Under the pieces are notes generated by a model. The model saw only the letters and a program-made list of their open reading frames with translations, ran no database searches and was not told the DNA's origin. 64,000 nt of DNA from Maratus speciosus (Eukaryota; Arthropoda; Arachnida; Araneae; Salticidae), in NCBI GenBank assembly GCA_963932465.1, contig OZ010787.1, positions 31,748,087-31,812,086 of the forward strand, given 5' to 3'. The position numbers and the translations under genes are program-made. Shown in pieces: positions 45,743 to 56,479 of this stretch. Positions within the stretch are counted from its first letter, which is position 1. Every line of letters begins with the position of its first letter.

Positions 45743-47618
45743 TTAACACTAGAAAGACCGGGAATTTTACTGAACTTTTATAAAATATATTTGACACCAG
45801 TATTTTTATTTAAAACTATTTAAGTTATTTATTTAACAATTTTCTTCTTTCGTTATCCCAAACCTGTTTTGTAAATAAATTACTGGTTCGAACAGCAATC
45901 TATTCATAGGTCGAAATGACACCTCACAAGTAAATGTACTATAGTCCGTTTCGGCGAATTTCGATTTTTATAACTCATTCGATTTGTCTCATCGAGCTAA
46001 ATAATTTACTACCTCGCATATCGGGTAGTGAGATTTAATAATGACAGGGGGCCGTGTGAATGTTTAAAATTTTGCATAATGCAGCGCTGCCAAACGCGAC
46101 TATTGTTATATTTTATTAGCACCGCTATTTTAAGAGAAAAAGTTTTTGCACATATCTCTTGCAGATGTTGTCACAGTGTATGTGAAAAAATTCTGCTCTA
46201 TAAAAGTGGTGCGAGATAGAATTAAAAAATAGTGCCTGTGGCAGCCCTGTAATGCGAGCTGCCGAAAATAAAACAGTAGCAGAAAATTCCTTCGCATTTA
46301 ACCGTACGTAGATGTTCCGCAAGTTACGAAGTGACTGAAAAACTGACAAAAGAGCAGACAATGTGTGGTTACAAAGATTTTTGCTCGTAATTCGGGAAAA
46401 AGTATTGACACGATGAACAAAACCAGACGAGGACTTCATAACTTGCCAAAACCTAATTGTCAAGTAGCGTACGAATATTTTATCTGCAATTACAAATTAT
46501 TATAATAACAGCAATAATATAACATTATAGTAGTTATTGGCAATATATGGCACTGTAAAAACAATTAGTAAACTTAAGTCTCTTTTATTTCCTTGAGGGT
46601 ATCTGTTTTTCAATGAACAAAATTTTGAAATTTGATCCGACCCAAAGTCATTATTAAAACTCAATAGCCGATATGCGAGGTATAAAATTACTAACAAGTA
46701 AAGGTACTATAGTCTGCGGCGGCAAATTTCGATTTTATAGGTCATTCGATTCGTCTCATCCCTTTTAGTAATTTTATACACCGCATATGCTACTGAGTTT
46801 TAATAATGACAGCGGGCCGGTTTGCTAATTGTTTTTACAGTGCCAATAACAACTATAATGTTATATTATTGCTGTTATTATAAGAATTTGTAATTGCAGA
46901 TAAAATATTCGTATGCTACTTGACAGGCAGGTTTTCGGAAGTTATGATGTCCTTAGCTAGTTTTGTTCATCCTGCCAATACTTTTTCACGAATTACGAGC
47001 AAAAATCTTTTTAACCACAAATTGTCGGTTCTTTTGTCAGTTTTTCAGTCACTTCGTAACTTGCGGAACGTCTGCGTACGGTTGCATGCGAAGGAATTTT
47101 CTGCTACTGTTTTATTTCGGCTGCTCGCATTACAGGGCTACTACAGGCACTATTTATTAACCCCTTGTGGGGCGGTGATGCCGTCACGGCATCAAATAAT
47201 TTTAATCCCTAATTGCCACATTGGCACCAGATTTTTTTAATAAAAACTTCACTTTTATTAAATAAGCGAAAATATACCTTTACTTCTTTACAAATACAAT
47301 TTCTTTGCCCCTGAAAGGGTTATTTCTAATCTTTTAATTGAGATACACCGTGTGAACATCTGCAAGAAAAATTTAAAACAAAATTTTTCTCTTAAAATAC
47401 CAGCGCCAATAAAGTATAAAAATAGTCGCGTTAGGCAGCCCTACATTATGCAAATTTTAAACTCTGACCCGGCCCGCTGCCATTGTTAAAACTCAGTAGC
47501 CGATATGCGAGGTGGAAAATTATTTAGCTCGATGAGACGATTCGAATGAGCTATAAAAATCGAAATTCGCCGCCACGGACTAAAGTACCTTTACTTGTCA
47601 GGACCCTTCTAGTGTTAA
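45743..47618. mobile_element. Compound foldback inside a TTAA MITE (CACTAGAA family)
   Basis: Outer ends TTAACACTAGAAAGACC and the complement of TTAACACTAGAAGGGTCC match the uninterrupted MITE at 48448-48662. Into it went one or two copies of an element whose end block (CAAGTAAAGGTACTATAGTC, TCGATTTTTATA, TCATTCGA, CGCATATCGG, AATGACAGCGGGCC) occurs at about 45930 (+), 46617 (-, partial), 46697 (+) and 47445-47600 (-). Two inner blocks of about 330 bp (about 46200-46555 and 46845-47157) are inverted copies of each other, which creates mirrored open frames on opposite strands. Family unknown. Confidence 0.7.
47157..47323. mobile_element. TTAA MITE family B, copy 3, nested in the foldback
   Basis: TTAACCCCTTGTGGGGCGGT at the left, TTGCCCCTGAAAGGGTTAT at the right. 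Interrupts one inner arm of the compound foldback. Same family as 33113 and 37320. Confidence 0.8.
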
Positions 47619-48447
47619 TGACTAATGTATTACAAATAAATATTCCTAAAAACTAAATTCAATCAATTGACTTTCCTAATGTAACAAAAATATATAATAA
47701 ATTGCGATTAAGAAATGAGTTCTTATATATGAAATTCAAAAATGTTATAGTCAATTTGTATACCATTTGCATTATCTATAAACTCTTTCTATTCTTTTAA
47801 ATAAAATGCTTAAACAACTTATCGAAATTTCTGAACTAAACATAGTTTCGTCCTTTTAATGACAAACATATTACAAATAAATATTCTTTAACACTAAATT
47901 CAAGCAATTCAGTCTTCTAATGTAAATATTGACACCAAACATGTAGCAGCAAAACTACTTCAAATTGCTCCCATTCTTCCTGATATTATTAAAGACACAT
48001 GCGACGAAAGTGGTTGATTGATAATGCTGCCACGCGTAAATGGCTCACTGCTAACCTAAATGTCCCCCGAGATAATTAAATGTCATTCAAGGAAAGAATT
48101 TCGCTTTGCTAATTTGGATGAGCATACAGATATAATGTCGTGGAGAATTAATACTTAAAAACTAAGATAAATGTTAGCAATTAATCTTTTTAAGATAGCA
48201 AGCAATTGAAATATATCCATAAATAAATTTTTTTGTGAAAGTGTAAAACATCCATAAAAAAAGCCATGAATTAGAAATACGTTCTATACTTATAATACTT
48301 GCGTATTGTTGAAGTTCCATGTTTCCGCATAAAATACCGTATTAATTACAAAACTAATGTAATTTAATTGTGTAATTTTTTATACGAATCTGTTGTAAAA
48401 TGGAAACATTAGATTTACACATTCTATGTATAGGAAATACATTAATT
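47619..48447. other. Unassigned AT-rich stretch
   Basis: TGTATACCATTTGCATTATC-type sequence near 47757 also occurs near 45618 (ATTTGTATAACATTTGCATT), so part of this flank is a diverged direct repeat of the sequence left of the foldback. No gene. Confidence 0.5.
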
Positions 48448-48662
48448 TTAACACTAGAAAGATGGGGGGGGGGGGGGGGTTACTCAAGTTTTATGAAAAT
48501 ATTTGATATCAGAATTTTCATTTAAATCTGTTTAATTTATTTAATTAGCCCTTTTTCGTTTGCATCTTTTAAATTTATTTTATAAAGAAATTTCTGGTTC
48601 GAACCGACGTACATCCTTACGGTTGGGGCCTAAATAGCCCCTCGCCGCAATTCTAGTGTTAA
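48448..48662. mobile_element. TTAA MITE, CACTAGAA family, uninterrupted copy
   Basis: TTAACACTAGAAAGATGG at the left, GCAATTCTAGTGTTAA at the right, TTAA both sides. A 16-base G-run (48464-48479) replaces the AGACCGGGA of the sister copy at 45743. Confidence 0.8.
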
Positions 48663-48860
48663 AAAACTTGTGGTAATTAACTACGTTTATTAAAAAATAA
48701 TTGTGACATAACGAAAACTTAAATATAATATTTTAAACAAAAAGTAAATATACATGAATGATGTAACTTAATTACTCAAGACATTTTTATGCTAAAAATG
48801 CACTGACATTAAAATAAACTTTTAGGCTTTATTTAGTTCAAGATAGATTGAAAAAATTCT

Positions 48861-49072
48861 TTAACCCTTTCCGGTGCAGTGACTCACTGCAGGACCTCAG
48901 AAATTTAATTCGAAAATTACAGACACCAAGAATCTTTAATAAAATTTTGTTTTTACAATGAAAGTTTAAAACAACAAATTTTCATTTTGCAGGAAGTTCG
49001 TTTGTAAATTCTGGTGTCAGTCGGTCATTTCATCTTTTTACGAACAGATTTTTCTGTGCCGGAAAAGATTAA
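48861..49072. mobile_element. TTAA MITE with CCGGTGCAG end
   Basis: TTAACCCTTTCCGGTGCAGT at the left, TTTCTGTGCCGGAAAAGATTAA at the right. Inner pair GACACCAAGAATCTT and AAATTCTGGTGTCAGTCGG. Confidence 0.75.
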
Positions 49073-49091
49073 ATAGAATTGAAATATGTTT

Positions 49092-49192
49092 TCAACCCCT
49101 TGAAGGCACCTGTATATTATATATACCACATAATTTTAATTCCCAAATGTCACATTTCCATCAGAATTTATGAATTAATTTATATATATATA
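49092..49192. mobile_element. TTAA MITE, left half, split by the gypsy element
   Basis: TCAACCCCTTGAAGGCACC and CCACATAATTTTAATTCCCA match the 3550 family. The other half resumes at 62771-62904 beyond the LTR element. Confidence 0.78.
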
Positions 49193-50199
49193 TGTTATGA
49201 AACAATTTAATGGGTGTAGTTGAAATATCACATCGTGCCTATTACGTATTACTGGAGTCATACCACATTTTAATCAGCCGTTGGTGATGTTGTAAGCAAT
49301 CCTACCACTTAACACAAGCATTGCTAGCGGAGGTATCAACTCTGTGAAAATATAGCAGCTTTAGAGCGATGATAATATTGGTACAGTCCAATCAAACACT
49401 TATTATTTCATTATGAAAACAAGGCAGCGTGAGTGTCGAAAAAAGGCGTGTGAAGAAATATGGGGTTTTCCCAATTAAACACATGGAAACGTAGTCATAG
49501 AACAACTGTTTATTCCATCAGAACGTACCAACACTGAACAATTCCCGCAGATGAGAAATCAGAGCATTCAACTCGAGCATAAACTAGTTACTCATGCTAA
49601 ATAGATATTAATTTAAGAAATGAATATTCTACATGGCTAAGGACACCAGGTAATAGGTTATATAAACAATCACAGCACAAAAATCTCTCGTTCTGAGCTC
49701 ATGCTCTCGCTATTTATGAGAACGCGCGGAGGAATTCCGATTGAAATGAAAACTTCAAGCTAAACCAACGAAAATCACGAACGAGCCTCGAAGTGAAACT
49801 GGGATCCGACACTCAGCCAATGGAGAGCGATCAAGAAACGTCACAGGAAAGAATCCCAGCGCCGCTAATGGAATGATTTCGATGTGAAAAGGTTGTCTCC
49901 CAGCTGGCGGGAAACAGATATAAAATAGAAATAAAAAGTAAAAATGGCTTTGATAAACATTCGAAAAATAAGTAACTGCGTTCAGAACTTTACAGTTTGG
50001 TAGAAGATAAAAATTAATGAAGGGGTTAAAAGTTCAGATTACGTTTTGGAATAAATCTATTATTAAGATACGCGTTTTAAAAATGAGGAATTTAGCTAGA
50101 AATAAATAATAGAGCGTATTAAAAAAAAAGGAAATAATGAATAGGCCGGCAATTTAGAATAATTTAAATGAATATTGAAAGGTAAAATTTTTATATAAC
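49193..50199 (-). repeat. Gypsy 3' LTR (left copy)
   Basis: Read on the plus strand it starts TGTTATGAAACAATTTAATG and ends TTTTTATATAACA, giving TG...CA with a TGTTAT inverted end. Uninterrupted copy; it also shows the empty site of the copia insertion near 50014 (ACAGTTTGGTAGA). Confidence 0.88.
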
Positions 50200-50202
50200 A
50201 AT

Positions 50203-50219
50203 ATCTCCCCCCTCCCTAA
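50203..50219 (-). promoter_or_regulatory. Polypurine tract of the gypsy element
   Basis: On the minus strand AGGGAGGGGGGAG directly precedes the 3' LTR, where plus-strand DNA synthesis would be primed. Confidence 0.75.
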
Positions 50220-51812
50220 AAACCGGTGAACAGGTGGCTCCGTGACACACAAGTTCATTGGGGAAAAGCATGAACTCGGATTACAATAGTGTTACCCGGT
50301 AGTATGAAATGTTTCCCCAATTCTGTCAAAAACCAAATCAATAAGTTACTGCGTAAACGCGAAACTGTGGGAATTGTTTTTTTTTTTTTTTAAATTACAA
50401 AGATAATGTAAATATTTCTCCAACATGGAGTAAATTATATTCTAAATAATCTCCTCTTGTTTTACTAACAACTTATTGCTTACAATATTAACAGATATTG
50501 ACAATATTAGAATTGTTTAGGAGTTTTCTTAGGTATTTCTATTCTTTCCACATCACGATTAAACATTAGTTTAATCTCTATAACTTAAACTCCATAACGT
50601 AGAAATTTTAGAAATTTTCCATACAATTCACAAGTCATATAAATAAAAGGAAAAACATGAATACAATAAATTTAAAATTTATGTACAGAAATTTCAAATG
50701 AGTATCAATCTCCTACAGTTTTTTAACTGGGATGATTATATTGTCCTGATACTATGCTATAGTCCATTGAAATTAAATTATTGCTAATTTTTGACACAAG
50801 AAAAACTGTCAAAAAAGCTAGTGCCATATGCACTCTATAGTATTGTATTGTTATGATAATAGCGGTACCACACTATTACCATTTTTCCATAAATTCTCTA
50901 GTAAGTATTTTATTTTCATTATGTTCAGATGTTATCACAATATTTAATTTATGAGTATTCTCAGATATCTCATATATTGACTTCATTATAATAAAACTTA
51001 TTTTTCTTTATTACCTCGCTTTTATCTCAATATTCAATAATAAATTTTCTATACTTTCTATCATACAATATCTAGCAATAGTAAATTTAATTCAATAATA
51101 ACAATAACTCAAATTTTCATCAATAATTTCAAAGTCATATTTTAATTCATCACTTCAGTAAATAATAATAAGAGATTATTGCATTCAATGGTATTGGCTG
51201 GGTAAAAAGTTACATAGCATAAAAAGTAATCTCCTATCAATACAGATTCAATAAGAAATGAAATTATACCAAGGCAAAATAAAAATAAAAAATAAAAAAT
51301 TCTGAAATTCTCCAGCAATATCATTGAAACAAAATCTTAACAGGTGTTTTTCGATATATGTCGAAATATTTCGTTCATTTCCTACATGGTTACGCAATCA
51401 GTAAAAAATAAATAAATAAGTACGCAAGCAAGAGAAAAACAAGTTGGGATTGAAATCCAGGAAAACTGCATAATCAACAATTATTCGCATAAATTCTATA
51501 ATGTTTTAGTATTAATAATTATAGTTAAATTTTTAATTTTTTTTTAAAAGTTATTTTAATCCAATTAACATTTATTCATAGTTTACATATAAATTTAAAA
51601 TTTATTTAATATTCTAATCTAATTCAATTCAATATAAAAAATCTTTAACTCAAATCAACTCATTTACGAACGCGTAAACAACTAATTCAAGTAAAACTTC
51701 AGCAGCTATGTTCTCGTGGATCCTTCGAGAACACACTGTTATATAGAAAAGCATTGATTGATTAATTTATAATTGATTTAGTTACTTTTTATTTACTTAT
51801 GACTATTTAATA
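50220..51812 (-). other. Gypsy interior between integrase and 3' LTR
   Basis: About 1.6 kb with no supported gene. In env-bearing relatives an envelope ORF lies here, but the only frame, 60 residues at 51142-51324 (minus, hydrophobic), is too short and unlike anything I can name. Confidence 0.4.
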
Positions 51813-52010
51813 TTAGGCCAGGGCTTTAACATTAGTTTGTTGTGAATTCTCATGGGATATTTTTAAATGATCTGGTGAAAAGTAGGGGCGCAATTTAGAT
51901 ATATGGACAACATCCGTATTTCTGTTTTGACTTTGCCTATCAATTCGAACATTTACAGGAGATAATTTGTTAAGAATTTGATAGGGAAACAAGTTTTTAC
52001 TGGTCCTTAA
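51813..52010 (-). pseudogene. Gypsy integrase C-terminal end (GPY/F-like)
   Basis: The minus frame reads PYQILNKLSPVNVRI, then NTDVVHISKLRPYFSPD and stops at 51813-51815. This is the GPY/F module and the VVHISKLRPY ending of Ty3/gypsy integrases, which bind DNA next to the DDE core. The core itself is missing; an oligo-T run and the repeat block lie upstream. It fixes the element as Ty3/gypsy and as minus-strand. Confidence 0.82.
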
Positions 52011-52195
52011 GAATAATTAAAATTATATACTCTTTTTTTTTTTTTTTTTGTCGAAATCGCAGTAAAAGATTCGCTCAATCCCATTTTCCCCCCTGAATTT
52101 AGTTAAATTATAAGAAATTGGTGAAAAACTAACTTTAACCAGAAATTCTACTCAATAAAAATATAGAAACTTAGGTATAACAGTTATATATATAT

Positions 52196-52325
52196 TTTTA
52201 GGTAGATTTCGTATGAAATACTACCTATTGGGATCGTTCCTATGTTGGAATTTCTGAAAAATTTTTGCAGATCTACACCGATTATGACCCCTGGAACCCC
52301 AAACCACCCTCAGTAAAAAACTTTA
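52196..52325 (+). repeat. Repeat head next to microsatellite, copy 2
   Basis: Matches the inverse of 41117-41255 and is followed by a (TCTA)n run at about 52329-52370. Confidence 0.75.
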
Positions 52326-52328
52326 TAC

Positions 52329-52370
52329 ATCTATCTATCTATCTATCTATCTATCTGTCTATCTATATAT
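52329..52370. repeat. (TCTA)n microsatellite
   Basis: About ten TCTA units between the repeat head and the tandem block. Confidence 0.9.
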
Positions 52371-52374
52371 ATCA

Positions 52375-54300
52375 CTTTCTTCTGGACACGATAACTTTCG
52401 TAATTCTGCACCAATCTTTTCCAAACTGATACATAAAATCAATGGGCATAAAATCTCGGTCAAGTTCGTTAATGGGCAAAATCGGACCAAGGTAGGGGGG
52501 GGAATAGGGAGGGGTTTTGTGAAAACAGAAAACCCCCCATTACTTCTTAATTTGTGTACATATCAAATCAGTTTAAAGTTTTTATTACTTCTAAAAACAG
52601 GGCCAAAATTTTATGTATCACAGATTTTTGAAAAAGTTAAAAATGGGTTCAAGGGGTGCAAAAAATTGGGTTTTTGGGAGAAAAAAATTCATAACTTCGT
52701 TAATTCTCAAGATATCAATTCCAATTAATTTTATTATAAATCTCCTTAATATTATCTACAACTTTTATATTCACAAGTTTTTGATAGGACCAATTCGTAC
52801 CGCAAAAAAAATTAAAAACGAAAACAAAAAGAGGGTTTGAAGAAGTAAAAAATCCATAACTCCGTCAATTCAAAAGATATCAAATCCCCATGAATTTATC
52901 ATATATCTTCTTAATATTGTCTACAACATCTATATAGACAAGTTTTGGATAGGACCAATTCTTACAGCAAAAACAAATTAAAAGTACATAGCGGTTGAAG
53001 TAAAAAATCGTCTAAGTAAGGGTGTATTCAAATCCAAACTGCTTTTTTTCTGACTCATTTTACAATTCATTTTTGCTCTCAAAGACTTCCAATTGGTACG
53101 TTTTCTTACTCAGAAACTATATAATGTACAGTAATGATCGATTTTCTGATAGAGGCAGAATATATTTTAAAAAATGCTGTTAAAGTGGGCATTTTGAACC
53201 GAATTTCTCGAAGTGGATTGTGTTGGAAAAATCATTGCATTAAGGATGCACTCAAATCCAAACTGCTTATTTTCTGACTCCTTTTTAAATTCATTTTTGC
53301 TCTCAAACGCATTTAATTGGTAGATTCGCTTATTCAGAAACTATACAATGCACCGCAATGACCGATTTTTTGATAGAGGCAGAATATATTTCAAAAAATG
53401 ATCTCAAAATGGGCATTTTGAACGGAATTTCCCGAAGCAATTGTGTTATTACTTTCTTCTGGACACGATAACTTCCGTAATTTTGCACAAATCTCTTCCA
53501 AATTGATACATAAAATCAAGAGACAAAAAATCTCGGTCAAGTTCGTTAATGGACAAAAGCGGACAAAGGGGATGGAAATAGGGAGGGGTTTTGTGAAAAC
53601 CGAAAAAACCCCATAACTTCTTAATTTTTGTACATATCAAATCAGTTTAAAGTTTTTATTACTTCTAAAAACACCGCCAAAAATTCATGCATCACAGATT
53701 TTTGATAAAATTTAAAATAGGCTCAAGGGCGCAAAAATAGGGTTTTTGGGAGAAAAAAATTCCTTACTTCGTCAATTCTCAAGATATCAAATCCAATTAA
53801 TTTTATTATACATCTCCTTAATATTATCTACAACTTTTATATTCACAAGTTTTTGATAGGACCAATTCGTACCGCAAGAAAAATTAAAAACGAAAACAAA
53901 AAGAGGGTTTGAAGAAGAAAAATTTTCATAACTCCGTCAATTCACAAGATATAAAATCTCCATGAATTTATCATATATCTTCTTAATATTGTCTTCAACG
54001 TTTATAAGGACAAGTTTTTGATAGGGCCAATTCTTACAGCAAAAACAAATTAAAAATACATAGCGGTTGAAGAAAAAAATCATCTTATTAAGGGGGCATT
54101 CAAATCCCTGTCGATTTTCTTACTCATTTTTAAATTCATTTTTGCTCTCAAACGCATCCAATTGCTAGATTCTCTTATTCAGAAACTATATAATGTACAG
54201 TAATGATCGATTTTTTTTATAAAGGCAGAATATATTTCAAAAAATGATGTCAATGTGGGCATTTTGAGCAGAATATCCCGAATCAATTGTGTTAGAAGCG
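52375..54300. repeat. Tandem block: two 0.85-kb units with inner sub-repeats
   Basis: Unit 1 (52375-53239) and unit 2 (53450-54300) share TTCTTCTGGACACGATAACT, TCTCGGTCAAGTTCGTTAAT and TTTTTGATAGGACCAATTCG. A 210-bp sub-repeat (TCAAATCCAAACTGC...GGCAGAATATATTT) occurs at 53024, 53242 and in unit 2 at about 54095. Within each unit a segment of about 145 bp (ATAACTTCGTTAATTCTCAA) is itself repeated. Spurious frames only. Confidence 0.85.
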
Positions 54301-55026
54301 AAAAATATTGCCCTACTGAGAAAATAAAATTTTATTAATCAAGTTTTAATTAATTGAAAGAAAAATAAAAACACAGGTCGCTTATAAATCTTTTAAAAAA
54401 TCACGTCAGCATGTTTCATATTTTATTATTATTATTATTATTATTAAAAATGAATCTGAAAATGTGCCAGAAAATTTCGAGTTGTTGAGCATGGAAAAGT
54501 ATTTTTTTTTTTTTAATACCGCCTTAATATGATTCTGATAAAACCAGCTATTATATAAAAAGGAAATAAAAACTCGTCAAAAGCAGACAGACAAAAGTGT
54601 TAAAGTGGATTTATATCTAATAATGACTTAGTTTTTGTTGGTGAAATTAGTATACTTAACTTCGAAATCTACCTCGGCCTGTAGGCCTGGCCGGCAGGAA
54701 TTTTTTTTTAATTTAACTAATTTTTATAATTCATAAATACATTTTAAAATTTTAAATTGTATGCTGGCTTAATTTAATTTACAAAATTTAATGAAATTTT
54801 AAATTATAATTTATCTGACCAAATTCTAGCACAAGTTTCGCTAATTCCATCTTTTCTTGCAGAATTATGTAAATTATAAGAAACTGGGAATTAACATTAA
54901 CTGCAACCAGAAATTCTATCAAACAAAACTATAATTTTTTAATTTATCTTTAAAATATACAGCTTTAAACAATAAATGAAATTTACACTATTTAAAATAA
55001 GCACTCAATCCATTAACAATTAAATG
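54301..55026. other. Gypsy interior between the repeat block and gag
   Basis: (TTA)n at 54421-54446. A segment at 54825-54930 (TTATAAGAAACTGGG, CAGAAATTCTATCAAACAAA) resembles 52070-52150 on the far side of the repeat block. No protease or RT motif recognised. Confidence 0.5.
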
Positions 55027-55944
55027 TCAAATATTATGACTAGGTTGTTGTTGTTCACTAGGAGGAGGAACATAAGATTGCATAAGTTCAACATAAAAAA
55101 TACAAGTCCTCTCCCAGTGGAAAGCATCCTGTATACCTCTGTTCATACACATTCGACATGGTCGACTAGGATACTTATTTTGAAAATGCGTAGTAGGTAA
55201 TTTACGGCTAACAAATCTAGAATTTTGAGCATTAAGAGGGTTTTGTGGCCGAAAATTAGAATTTGTTCTTTGAAAATTCTGGTTTGGGCGAACCCAATGT
55301 CTAGGAGCTTGGTTATTAAACTAGAAAGATCCATGATTTTGAGAATTATTCCTAACATTATGGTTGTTTACATGAGAGGTGGGAATGACTACTAGTTGTT
55401 TAGCCATTCTGTATCAATTTATGGTGCTCTCTGGAGGGTTAATAATCATATAATTCTGATATTCTGGCTTCAAACCATCCGTCAAACCTTGGACTATGAT
55501 GGATTCACATAAATGAAGTTGTCTACCAATCTCAATCTTTTTTCTGAAATAACTCTCTAATTCATTAAGATCATTTAGCTTCATAGAAGTAAAATCAGAA
55601 AATCTAGGAACTTGTACTTTTATAAATATTTCTGAAAGAATTTCAACTATCTTACTGAAAGTAGTACACTCTAGACACTCATTAATGAACACTTTTAAAG
55701 CTTCTCCCTTCAAAAATTTAGAGATATTTTGCATTTTCCATGTTTCATCTTTTTTATAAGAACTGCATGCTTGGTCAAAATGTTTCAACCAGGATTGTAT
55801 ATCGATCTCTGACCCCGGGTCAAAAGAGATGATATTTACTTCACTATCACTCATTTTATCACTAGAGTTTTTAACAAATCCCGATCGCATTAACATAAAA
55901 GAGGAGGGACAATTCATTAACACATGGATTCGTTGTATAATCAT
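55027..55944 (-). pseudogene. Gypsy gag relic with zinc knuckle
   Basis: A single minus frame from 55944 to the stop at 55027-55029, broken by in-frame stops at 55414-55416 and 55321-55323. A likely native start is the Met at 55852-55854 (MSDSEVNIISFDPG). The capsid-like part has IQSWLKHFDQACSSY and FLKGEALKVF, then QGLTDGLKPEYQNY before the first stop. After that comes an N/Q-rich linker and a knuckle CRMC...HWERTC (55102-55158) with spacing CX2CX9HX4C, longer than the usual CX2CX4HX4C. It would form the particle shell; here it cannot be made full-length. Confidence 0.78.
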
Positions 55945-56212
55945 AATAAATACTGTAAATAAACTTTAAATAAAATAACAAATGTAAATATTTTCTTTTC
56001 TAATAAATAATAACAGAAATACATCAAATGTAAATAAGGAAATATGGTGAAATATAAAATAAACATATAAATAATAAATATATCTTTCAAAATTTACGAC
56101 CTTGGAATGATTTTTTTTCTTTATAGACGCACATTCAGGTAAAAATGCAGAACATCAAATCGTCGTTGCCAGGTGTCATCGAAGGTTTCGATTGATTTCA
56201 CAATCGGAGGGA

Positions 56213-56239
56213 CACTTTTTTTTTTTTTTTTTTTTTTTT
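56213..56239. repeat. T-run of about 25
   Basis: Homopolymer in the gypsy leader region between gag and the 5' LTR. Confidence 0.9.
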
Positions 56240-56288
56240 AATTGAAGGTCTACTTTTAGAAGTATAAAGTAGAGTAGGTCGACATTAT

Positions 56289-56458
56289 CAGTGGTGGGAA
56301 CTTGGCGCAGAGGAGGAACCTATTGACAACACTAATTGTTTATTGTATTCTTCAGCTTAATAAAAACTTGGAAATTCTGTAATTAGATAAGCCGAAAAAT
56401 AGTACTAAAATTTAGTGGTGTCAATAGGCTCCACCTCTGCGCCAATTTTCCACCACTG
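56289..56458. mobile_element. 170-bp MITE, CAGYGGTGGAAAATTGG family, CATTAT duplication
   Basis: Ends CAGTGGTGGGAACTTGGCGC and the complement of CAGTGGTGGAAAATTGGCGC. CATTAT on both sides (56283-56288, 56459-56464). Inserted about 20 bp from the gypsy 5' LTR, so it is younger than that element. Confidence 0.9.
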
Positions 56459-56463
56459 CATTA

Positions 56464-56479
56464 TCCTACGCCGGCTTCT
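56464..56479 (-). promoter_or_regulatory. Candidate primer-binding region of the gypsy element
   Basis: On the minus strand AGAAGCCGGCGTAGGAT follows the 5' LTR. The CGTAGGAT part is reminiscent of a tRNA-Ser 3' complement, but the match is imperfect. Confidence 0.3.

Noticed and set aside
46125..47240. Similar 112- and 106-residue frames on opposite strands
   Set aside because: Produced by the inverted inner blocks of the compound foldback; no domain recognised.
50235..50247. TGGCTCCGTGACA as a tRNA-Arg-like primer-binding site for a plus-strand LTR element
   Set aside because: The gag and integrase relics are on the minus strand and a polypurine tract sits beside this LTR, so this is the 3' side.
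52519..52840. Overlapping 69- and 75-residue frames
   Set aside because: Lie in the tandem repeat block; the second unit does not keep them.
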